Below are positions 55,211 through 64,000 of a stretch of DNA of 64,000 nucleotides, in pieces. Each line of letters begins with the position of its first letter. Position 1 is the stretch's first letter. This DNA comes from Lojkania enalia (Eukaryota > Ascomycota > Dothideomycetes > Pleosporales), in the NCBI GenBank assembly GCA_010094045.1, contig ML986578.1:62001-126000 (forward strand), in the 5' to 3' direction. A program made the position numbers and the translations under genes. The notes under the pieces are model-generated. The model searched no databases and was not told the DNA's origin. It was given only the letters and a program-made list of their open reading frames with translations.

Positions 55211-55449
55211 ATGCAGGTGCGGAGGCCCGTCCTGGTGCGGTCATGCCTAGACCGAGGACGAGCCAAGCACGAGCAAGCAGACCTCACGACACATGTCCCC
55301 TGCACCCATCATCTCTATATCCACTGTCACAAAGAGTCCGCCCGCCTGGCGTTATGGTGGCTTAGAGTTGCCGCCATACCTGACAGACATCCATAGAAGA
55401 GGCAAATGCTAGGCCACCTCCGCATCTTGCGGGGAGCTACACCTTTAGA
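55211..55449. promoter_or_regulatory. Divergent promoter, Trm61-like gene / DCR2
   Basis: 239 bp separate the two start codons, so the promoters must overlap or abut. No defined factor site could be supported. Confidence 0.5.
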
Positions 55450-57195
55450 ATGACGCGCCGAATTGTACGCTACAAACCAACCACGCATTAATGATATGCT
55501 GATGGAGTTCTGAAGGTTCGGACGGGCACGCAGCTCGGATTCCTGGCTTTCATTGTCTTCTTGCTCGTATTCTTCCTCGACAACCGCTATCGAGTCTTGC
55601 CCCAGTCCATCCACAGCCACCTTCCGCTGCACCATGAAGGCCTAGTCATTACCGACATTACCGTGCAGACCTGCTCCACCCTCAACCCGCTCTCCGCCTG
55701 TATGCTCGATCAGTCCAAATGGCATCGTGTAGAGAAGGACCTCTACCTCAACACCGGTTGGGTTTCGAGGGCGTACGTCCATATCAAACGCAAGCGAGAG
55801 GAGGAACTCACGGAAAAGGACAAGGTTATCATCGATGTTCGTGTTGGCAAACTGGATCCAGCCATGGGCGAAAAGACTCAAGCCTCTGAAAAGTGGGAAT
55901 CTCGTCCAAGCGGAATCTGGATTAAGAGGTCAGCAAAGCGGCATGCAAGCGACTCCAAAAAGTCCGTTACAGCCGTCGACGTGTTGTTCGGACCAGATGC
56001 CGCAGAACCTCGTGCGGGCTGGGAGCTGGTTGGTCCCGGTAGTCTAGACCTTGAAAGTGGCGCGGAGAACAAGCACCCCAAGTTGTCTATAAGGAGAGGA
56101 TCGCCAGTAAAGATAGAAAAGCCCGTCCCAAGGATTAGGAAAGACGGCAAATTCAAGATCATGCAAGTATCCGACTTGCATCTCAGTACCGGCGTCGGTA
56201 AATGCAGGGATGCGGAACCAAAAGAACACAATGGAGGTCATTGCGAGGCAGATGTTAGGACCTTGGACTTTGTGATGAGATTGCTAGATGAAGAGAAACC
56301 AGATCTTGTAGTGCTTTCTGGGGACCAAGTCAATGGCGAAACGGCCCCAGATGCTCAGAGCGTAAGTTGGCCCTCTATTTTGTGCCCCTTGTCTAAGCTG
56401 AACCTGTTGCAGGCTATATACAAAATTGCTGCCATCCTAGTCGAACGCAAGATTCCATATGCAGCAATCTTCGGCAATCACGATGATGAGGGCTCTCTTT
56501 CCCGCCTAGCTCAAATGTCGCTTTATGAATCCCTCCCTTACTCTCTTTCTGAAGCAGGTCCGAATACTATTGAGGGTGTGGGGAATTATTTTGTTGAAGT
56601 TCTTGCACCTCGAGATAAGCATTCAGCACTGACCCTTTACTTCCTTGACACCCACAGTTATTCGCCCGACAAAGCACACTCCAAGGGTTACGACTGGATT
56701 AAGCCAAACCAAATCAGCTGGTTTAAAACCACCGCGGAAAGCCTCAAAGATAACCACAAGCATTACACGCACATTCACCTTGATATGGCGTTCATACATA
56801 TTCCACTACCCGAATATGCGATCAAGGAACAAGATTATGTTGGAAGCTGGTCCGAAGGCGTAATGGCTCCAGGCTTCAATACTCATTTTAAGGATGCTTT
56901 GGTCGAGGAAGGAATTAAAGCTGTTTCGTGTGGCCACGATCACGCTAACGATTATTGCGCACTCTCCAAGAATGGTGACGGGGAACCTGAGTTATGGATG
57001 TGCTACGCCGGTGGTAGCGGTTTCGGTGGCTACGGAGGATATGGCGGCTATCATCGTCGCCTCAGAGTGTTCGAGATCGATACCAATGCGGCAACGATAT
57101 CTACCTGGAAGAGATTGGAATACGGGGATATTAGGAAGAGGGTGGATGAGCAGGTTATTGTGAACGCCGGGAAGGTCATCGCCAAACAGGGTTGA
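55450..57195 (+). CDS. DCR2: Dcr2-type metallophosphatase, three exons
   Basis: Calcineurin-like metallophosphoesterase. Yeast Dcr2 dephosphorylates Ire1 to damp the unfolded protein response and promotes G1/S exit. Exons are 55450-55464, 55516-56361 and 56413-57195, giving 547 residues. The first exon encodes only MTRRI; after a 51-bp intron a membrane anchor follows (LGFLAFIVFLLVFFLDNR), making this a type II membrane protein. The phosphatase motifs are in order: KIMQVSDLHLS (metal ligands Asp, His), DLVVLSGDQVNGE, AAIFGNHDDEGS, AFIHIPLPEY and SCGHDHANDYC. A Gly/Tyr run (GGSGFGGYGGYGGYHRR) near the end is also typical of the family. The second intron (56362-56412, 51 bp, GTAAGT..GCAG) is frame-neutral and free of stops, so unspliced RNA would still be readable. 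Confidence 0.93.
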
Positions 57196-58307
57196 CCTTA
57201 GGAATTTCCAAAGGGTTTCTCGGTTTTAAGGAACACTAGCAGGCGGCTGGAGTCAATGGGCATATCCATGTAGCGCGGCGTTCTCGGTGTTCGAAATACG
57301 CAATTGCCTACACAGGTTCGGATCAATGGAATAAAGCCTTTCAGCAACCTTACCTGCCCCAAGTCAAAAATCCCACCAAACCAACATAAGTGATCCTTGA
57401 TCTTACAAAAACTAGGCCATTCTCGCTCGTCCTGAACTCCAGTACTTTAGCTACACAATCAATCCCTCAGTCGCGAGGGAAAAACAGGAAGGGAGAGCTC
57501 TACAACAAGCCTATACCTGAATATTGTCTATTACAGAGTTAGAGCAGCAAAAAAATAGCAAGACAGAAAGAAGTACTTGTCATCCACCCCTAAAGCTTGG
57601 GTGAATGGAAGTTTCTTGTTTCGAGACACCCACAACTAATGGTTCTTTCTGGTTATAGTCCCTCATTCCAACTACTTCACTTCACCAGACCTAGGTCGAA
57701 ACCTAGGTTAATGAGATTTATAGGTGCAGTTCGCTTATGGCCACCAATCCGGCTACTAGACCACCGGCCAACTCCTTAATTAAGAAGATCGGTTCCGACG
57801 AAGTTGTTTAGGAATGCATGAGGCAAGTTGGAGTAATTTATTTATGTAGGTATAGGAGATAGACGCTACTGATCACGTAACTCCTATGGTCACATGAATG
57901 CTCCACTCACTTCAAGTCTAGCTAAGTTAGTGATAGTTGTTTATTGTAGTAACTCATCGCCAGCTCAGCTAATAATTTGTTCCATGAAATCTGTTGAAAA
58001 ACGGAACTTGGCTGAAGCAGATCGGCATCGAATCGATGCCGGCTGACATAATACGTAAGACCTAAAGCTTGACTAAAGCTTGAAAGCCAGCGATATATAT
58101 CCAACCCCTCCACGCACCCCTTCATAGGCCCTTATCCGGCGTCAGCCCTACTCTATATCGGGGATGACAGACGAAATCGGCCTCCAAGCACAGGAAGCCT
58201 GACGGAATTCATTAAACAATGTACCTCTAAAATCTTAGTACAAAATGCCTAAGTAACCCGTTGTGCTTGTCTTGTTCTAAACTGTTTGAAATTTGTTAGA
58301 GTGAACA
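57196..58307. other. 1.1-kb intergenic region
   Basis: 3' flank of DCR2 and former promoter of the acyl-CoA ligase pseudogene. It holds a tandem CTAAAGCTTGA pair near 58062 and two CCTAGGT copies near 57691-57709, both too short to interpret. No gene was seen. Confidence 0.5.
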
Positions 58308-59983
58308 ATGCCATTTCTTGCTAAAGAAATTATCGATATACCAACAAAAGATATCCTTTCATGGATATCCGATGGACCTGAATATGACCAGAGCAAGCCT
58401 GTATGCATTCACTCTCACACTTTCGTCAAGATTAAGCTAAGCATAGGCTAGCTTTACACCGATGCTACAAATCCCTCGAACTCGATCTCCGCAGCCCGAG
58501 CCAAACGGCTGATCAAGCAACTCATTAGAGGGTTCCAAGAAGCAGGTTTGAAGAAAGGCGACACGGTGCTCATACATTCGTTCAACAACATCTTCTACCC
58601 AATCATTGTCCTAGGTATTATTGGCTTTGGGGGCGTCTATGTGGGAACGAACCCCAGCTACACACCCAGCGAATTGAAACACTAAATCGAGATTTCGAAA
58701 GCAAAATTCGTTATCTCGGAGCCTGAAATCTTAGACCGTATCAAACACGCTGCGTCAGAATGTTCAATCCCACCTTCCAGAATTCTCATTCTAAATTCCC
58801 CGGACACATCCGCGCCTCCAGACTCCCAGTCATGGATGACCCTCCTCCAACACGGCGAAGCAAACTGGCTATCCTTTAATGATCTCCAAATCTCCGAATC
58901 CACACCTGCAATGCTCCTATTCTTGAGCGGGACAACCGGTCTGCCCAAAGCCGCGATCCTAAGCCACTACAACCTCGTCGCGCAACACACCGTCACCTTC
59001 GAGTACCGCCCACGACCATACACACTTTCGCGGCCGATCCCACTCCCAATGTTCCACGCCGCCACCGCACCGTCAACGCACATCTCACCCTTGCGCTCCG
59101 GCCACGAGCAGTACATCGCGCGCCGTTTCGAAGTCAATTCGTACCTAGATCACATTGAAAACTACAAAATCACAGACCTAACGCTCGTCCCACCCATGGT
59201 CACTGCAATCGTCTCCCTGCCCATAGACGACAGCATCAAGAAGCGGAAACTGCATCATGTGAAAATGGCAGTTGGAGGCGCGGCACCCCTAGACAAAGCT
59301 ATGCAAGCTCGACACCAGGCGCTTTTGCCACCAGACGCCCCGTTCACGCAAATCCGGGCCATGACCGAGACGTCTTGTTATGCGTCTTTGTTCTACTATC
59401 CGGAGAATGATGATACTGGGTCCGTGGGCCGGTTCGTGCCGAACCTCGACGTCAAGCTTATCGATGACTATGGGAACGATGTCTCGGGTCAGGGAGTAAG
59501 AGGCGAGCTGTGTGTCCGCGGTCCAACCGTTATTAAAAGTTACGTGGATGTACCGAGAGAAAGAGACTTTGACAACGATGGATACTTCCGGACGGGCGAT
59601 GTTCTGCGTTGTGAGGAAGACACGGGGAAATGGTATATCGTAGATAGAAAGAAGGAGCTTATCAAGGTGCGAGGCTTTCAAGTGGCGCCAGCGGAGTTGG
59701 AAGGAGTGTTATTGGAACATGATGGAGTGCCGGATGCTGCTGTTATTGGGCTTCCATCCCAGGAGGGGGATAGCGAGTTGCCGAGGGCTTATGTAGTGAA
59801 GAAGCAAGGTAGGTCACAGCTGAAGGAGATATAGTAGACTGGATGAGTAACAGGCTTGCGAGGTATAAGAGGCTAGAGGGCGGCGTGAAGTTTGTGGAAG
59901 CGATACTGAAAACGCTGAGTGGGAAGATAATGAAGAGGGTGCTAAGGGAGCAAGCAAGAAAGGAAGTGGGAAGTAAGCTCTGA
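58308..59983 (+). pseudogene. Acyl-CoA ligase / AMP-binding enzyme pseudogene
   Basis: Decayed member of the adenylate-forming acyl-CoA (4-coumarate-CoA-like) ligases. Exon 1 is 58308-58400, followed by a 51-bp intron ending 58451. The main exon reads to 59808 apart from a TAA at 58683-58685, just after YTPSELKH, where relatives would have a Gln-like residue (a CAA-to-TAA change would explain it). Downstream everything is intact: LLFLSGTTGLPKAAILS (P-loop), FTQIRAMTETSC, DGYFRTGDVLR and WYIVDRKKELIKVRGFQV. At 59809-59819 the frame breaks at GTAGGTCACAG, which has intron-like ends but is only 11 nt. Removing it restores a family-like end up to TGA 59981-59983 with the catalytic Lys in LSGKIMKR. 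The undamaged length, about 537 residues, is normal for the family. Two separate lesions support loss of function. A start at 58836 would give a truncated product without the N-terminal part. Confidence 0.8.
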
Positions 59984-60425
59984 ATGGAACGTGACATAAA
60001 GCAATAAGGGTTACGAAGCTTAAAATCGAAGGTTTCTTGCATGTGTACTAGAGCAGTACACTATCTCCCGATGAAAAATTGCCTTACGAGCGAGGATTGA
60101 ATCCTACATTTCACGTGTCCAAAGGAAATTATTATTACTCTCCTAGTACATACTCGCCAAAGAAGTCGTTCGCTAGCTAAATAAATCCCTTTTGTATTCA
60201 TCATCCAAGATATGAAAGCTGACTGCTAAAACATATTTGTGTGTTGAGCGGCGAGGACTAAAATAGGGAAACCCTAAGTCAAATCCACCAACGCTAGACA
60301 TCATTTGCACTAAAAGTCCGTCCAATACTCCTCGGCCACCACTCCGTTCGGGGTATACATCATCGTCGTCCTGGCTGAGTCCCTAGAAAAATGCCGTGCA
60401 ACTATTCAGAAGGTCAGCCTTTCGA
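59984..60425. other. Spacer between convergent genes
   Basis: 442 bp of 3' flanking sequence between the acyl-CoA ligase pseudogene (+) and PIL1 (-). Nothing else was seen. Confidence 0.5.
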
Positions 60426-61858
60426 TTAAGCAGCGACTGCTCTCTCCTCCTCGCGTCCACGGGGTTCAGTGACAACAGTAGAAGCTGCCTCCTCATCTTC
60501 GTCTTCGTATCCGTTACCTTGATGCTCATGGGCAGGAATCCAGAGACCCGATTCTCTGTTCTCAAGCTCTTGGTCCTGTTGAGACAGGTCAACACCTTCG
60601 CCTTGGTGGCGTGAAGCATTTCGGCGGCGCTGAGAGAGCGTGCGAGAGCGTTGCGATAGTTTAGAGCTTACTGCCGCGTTTTGTTGCACCCAATTGGTGA
60701 GAGCATCTTCGCAATCCTGGATAATGCTGTATTCTCGTGTGAGCAATGGAGCAAGTAAGTTCTAGAAATCTACTTACGCCTTGCTAGCTTCGTACCCATC
60801 GTACGCATTCCTTGTTTCACCAGGTGTAACCGGAGTGTCATCGACGAGCTCAAGAAGGTGCTTGCCATAGCCTGCGATGATAGCCAATTTCTCGCAATGC
60901 TCGCGCAGGGCATCAAATTGATATGTGAACGCAGCCTTAAGCTTCTCGCGGGTGATATTGGACAGTTGGGCTTCAGCGACCAGCGACTCGGCCTCGGCGC
61001 GGACTAGTTCCTGCTCTAGAACGACAATCTTAGGAGAATTTGGCTCTTTGTACTTCAATTGTGCAATTTGATCGGTGATCTTCTGTTTGCCTGCCCTACG
61101 GTGAGTATTGGTCGTACGTGAGAGGTAGTGGGTAGCCTACGGTCACGACTGGGTTGGACTGATGCCTCAATGTTGCGAATGCTCTTAATGGTGACGCGAT
61201 ATTGGTCATAGCGATCAATAAATTGATCCTCGAGCTCCCCGATCTCATAAATAAGGACACCAAGCTTGTCTGTGACGTCAGAAACGTCGTCGTCTAAGCC
61301 TTCTCCCCAAATAGACAGTTGTTGCTTCAAGCAGTCAGCCATTTCTCTCAGAAAGATGGACTTCACGCCAAACATACCGCAACCTCCATTCTCTCCCTGC
61401 TGACTAGTTCCATGCTACGCATAACATTCTTCTCCATCTTTACCAACTGTGAGAGTTTCTTCGCCAAGTCAGGACCGAATGCGCCCGCGGTGCTTCGTCG
61501 GAACGTATGGCCTACAGTAAATCGCGATAGTTAGCCTAGAATCATATTGAACATGTCGAATATGACAAGACATGCTATCCGCCAGAGCCTAGTTTTGCTA
61601 CAGGCGCGCTATGCTATGTAGACTTTGTAAGCGAGGCCTGGGTGACGTGACCGCTGCAAGAATTCATGCGACGGCACCATACGTCCAGATTTGCCCGGAA
61701 ATCAGGCCTTTCCTAACAGCATAAAAGATATTATACTCACCCAGATTGCCCTTTCCGAAGAAACGGCCCGCCTTTGTTGTTGATGTGGGCGGGGGAGGAT
61801 TCTGAATCTGCGACGCCGTCGGCGCACGAGACTGCCTCATGCTATAGGTGCGGTGCAT
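60426..61858 (-). CDS. PIL1: Eisosome core protein Pil1/Lsp1, five exons
   Basis: BAR-domain protein that assembles under the plasma membrane to form eisosomes (furrow-like domains binding PI(4,5)P2). In transcript order the exons are 61858-61741, 61511-61378, 61324-61141, 61090-60778 and 60726-60426, giving 349 residues. The first intron is long (229 bp); the others are 50-53 bp. The N terminus (MHRTYSMRQSRAPTASQ) is Ser/Arg-rich, and GRFFGKGNLG runs into HTFRRSTAGAFGPDLAKKL. Highly conserved BAR segments follow: DDDVSDVTDKLGVLIYEIG, DRYDQYRVTIKSIRNIEAS, PKIVVLEQELVRAEAESLV, and REHCEKLAIIAGYGKHLLEL. The tail after NWVQQNAAV is low-complexity and acidic. Phosphorylation of the N- and C-terminal Ser/Thr sites by Pkh-type kinases is known in yeast and plausible here. 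Confidence 0.96.
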
Positions 61859-62826
61859 ATTTGCGGTGTTTTCGAGATGCTTGGGGAGGAAAGATGAGTG
61901 GTATAGTTGATATGGTGATGTGTTTACTGGACAGCGTGGTGTTGTTGGAGTAGAAGTACTCCATGAATGCGAGGCGCGAATATGACGTCGATTCCAGTTC
62001 CGCTAGCCGGTCTCGGCGCTAGTGATCCAGCGCCTTGCATCTTGGTATTGCAACCAGGCTTCATGATCTTCCGGGCACTCCACCGAACCATGCGCATCAT
62101 TGAACATCCTCTTGCAACCACCAGTGTTACAATCTAATCCCAAGAGTAAATCAGCCTGAAGCGCGCGAAGCTGTCTTCACTGAAGCTGTTCTTCATCCTC
62201 ACTGCCTAGCAACTCAAGCCAATAGTCCATTTTAACTTTGTCCGGTGTTTATCCCTGATCGGCCAAATCTGTTCGATTACTGGGCGGATCTTGGTCCGTC
62301 GCTGGCGCTGTGGCAACATCACCGGCTCAGCTCTGACGTTATTGTCGTGCTGTGCAATAAATTCCTGCTGCCATAGTTTGGCAATGCGAACACTTAGTGT
62401 CACCAGAGGGCGACGGTGCATTGGGTATTCTTTGCGCAGTAGCTATCTAATCGTTCTACACGGTATCCTATGTCTTATTGCCTCTTCCATCGCTCAAGAG
62501 TACTCTACCTGGCTCAGAGGCTCCTATTGCTCGGGTAAGGAAGCTTGGCTCAGACCAGAGACCTTCGAGCGCGATTGGGTTGCCTGGATGTATGTGTTAA
62601 CGACCCCAGGGTAAGGATCGTAACGGTTGTGTCCCAAGGTTGATACCTACCGTGAGCCAAGGAAAGCCTTGCCGATTATCCATTTCCAACGGTTTCTGCA
62701 ACATATTGATGGCTTTGGCTAACCATTAGTATTTTGACGGCTTAGAGAACAATGCACAGTTAGGGCGCCGTTCTGTTAAAATACACTAAACTACCATGGC
62801 CGGAGCATGTAGTATAGCCGCGCCAT
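61859..62826. other. 1-kb intergenic region
   Basis: It holds the PIL1 promoter (right of 61858) and the 3' flank of SAM37. A 107-codon plus-strand frame at 62291-62614 has no motif. No element was recognised. Confidence 0.5.
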
Positions 62827-64000
62827 CTAGACCTGCGAGGCCGGAACCTTCGGTAGCTGGTACGCTAGAACACTTAGAACATTCCCAGCTTCCCCAAATC
62901 TTAGATTGGGACGCAGTGCTTGGAAAACTAGATCGCCGCTCCTAGGAGACCGCCGATGCGAAATGGCCGCTCCTACTAAAGCCGCTGCGAGGGCTACTGA
63001 GAGAGAGCATAGGCTATTAATAAAAAGAGGCGACGGGAGAGACGAAGGAATCGATTTTGCCAGCTTCCTGTCATCAATTTGGTAGGTGACTGCTGGACGT
63101 AGTAGTGCTGAAAGAAGTGGCAGCTTAGTTGTAACCTCTCGCGCTGTAGTTACAATAGTAAACAAGGGCGTTCGGGACGGCGAAGGATGCCATGGAAGAC
63201 GTAGAGAATGCTTTGGCGAGTTGGTGCTGTGTGAAATCAACCATACATCTGCAACTTGGACTTCCTCGCCACCTAGAAGCTCTTCGCGCATACACCGGAT
63301 GTATCTTAAGAGGCGAGGAAATCGAGTTTGGATGGCTTCTTTGAGCCATGCCTGCGGAACATCCGGGTAGAGCATCAACGAAAGGAATCCAAGAGCAATG
63401 CAGTCCAAGCTCGACGGCTTACTTCCATCCAGAAGATAATCCTTTTTCCCCAACAAATCTAATAAAGGCTCCAACAATTCATTTATAAGAGCATCAAGTT
63501 TGAATCTCACGGCGTAGATGGGTGAATTGAAGATGCCCCGAATGCCCTTTCCACGCCCTAGATTTAACGCATTTGGTAGTGTCGCTCGGTTTCCAGACGG
63601 TAAACCGGCAGCTCTCTTCGCAGCCTCAAATTCAGAGCCTGATGTACCGCTACCGGGATGTGTGCTATCGTCCCCAGCCGCATTTATATCTAAACTGCTC
63701 AGGCCCTGATGAGATGTTCGTGCTCTAGCCAAATCTCGGCGTGTAGGAGGTATGGTATAATTTTTGTACCAAGGAAGGATTGCGGTATATGCGGATGTGG
63801 TTGCGCTGTAATAATTCTCGGAAGAAACGTACAAGTAGAGGTCAATCAATGGGGTAGCTATAGATTGTAGAAACGAAGTGAAACTGCGAAAAACTAATTA
63901 GTTTAAATAGAGGATAGATGAATACAAGCATACGCACGCGGTTCTATCAGTCTGTTGCTCCTGCGTAAGATGATAATCGAGATCGTACGCTCCTGAACAA
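62827..64000 (-). CDS. SAM37: Mitochondrial SAM complex subunit Sam37/metaxin, 5' end beyond the window
   Basis: Subunit of the sorting and assembly machinery that inserts beta-barrel proteins in the mitochondrial outer membrane. The visible exons are 64000-63938 (partial) and 63883-62827, with a 54-bp GTGCGT..GCAG intron. The frame runs AYDLDYHLTQEQQTDRTA into FTSFLQSIATPLIDLYLYVS across the splice. Family features are SSENYYSATTSAYTAILPW, a GST-C-like segment (DYLLDGSKPSSLDCIALGFL, LMLYPDVPQAWLKEAI), LLRYIRCMREELLGG, and a hydrophobic helix near the end (LCSLSVALAAALVGAAI) that could anchor it in the outer membrane. The N-terminal metaxin/GST-N domain is missing because the gene continues past the right edge. 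At least 374 residues are visible. Confidence 0.88.

Noticed and set aside
53890..55305. Single-exon 471-codon reading of the tRNA methyltransferase
   Set aside because: It begins at a GTG and has no ATG before the middle of the protein. The GC-AG model supplies an ATG and a mitochondrial presequence.

Overview
The window is nuclear DNA of a filamentous ascomycete (Pezizomycotina). The evidence is the short introns (mostly 46-63 bp, CTNAC-like branch sites), two Zn2Cys6 transcription factors, an eisosome Pil1/Lsp1 protein, a CBM18-bearing copper radical oxidase, a Sam37/metaxin gene, a fungal separase and a Dcr2 phosphatase. No genus can be named from the sequence alone. All gene models are hand-spliced: exon junctions were chosen so that GT/GC..AG borders keep a continuous, family-like frame.

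Layout. 0.95-3.3 kb: Zn2Cys6 factor (+). 3.6-4.1 kb: doubtful small gene. 6.6-7.6 kb: Cys-rich conserved-looking protein (-). 9.8-12.7 kb: second Zn2Cys6 factor with a fungal-specific factor domain (-). 13.5-14.7 kb: phosphopantothenate-cysteine ligase (+, CoA synthesis), convergent with a ten-exon MFS transporter (14.9-16.9 kb, -). 18.9-20.1 kb: low-complexity zinc-ribbon protein (+). 20.1-24.6 kb: no recognisable gene. 24.6-27.4 kb: secreted copper radical oxidase with four chitin-binding modules (+). 28.2-28.8 kb: small coiled-coil protein (+). 29.1-31.5 kb: secreted S41 peptidase (-). 31.5-39.3 kb: gene-poor, AT-rich, with two divergent F-box relics. 39.3-42.1 kb: SAM methyltransferase (+), a 38-residue Cys-rich microprotein (+), and a MARVEL-like four-TM protein (-).

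43-64 kb is a dense housekeeping block: separase (-), a 404-aa protein (-), a 152-aa five-exon protein (-), a mitochondrial Trm61-type tRNA m1A methyltransferase (-) divergent from DCR2 (+), an acyl-CoA ligase pseudogene (+), PIL1 (-), and a 5'-truncated SAM37 (-) running off the right edge.

The genes do not form an obvious single pathway or biosynthetic cluster. The most notable observations are three apparent GC-AG introns within 5 kb, the recent duplication of CBM18 modules in the oxidase, the acyl-CoA ligase pseudogene with an apparent 11-nt intron remnant, the spliced Cys-rich microprotein, and an E2F-like palindrome just upstream of separase. I did not find a clearly new multi-gene system.
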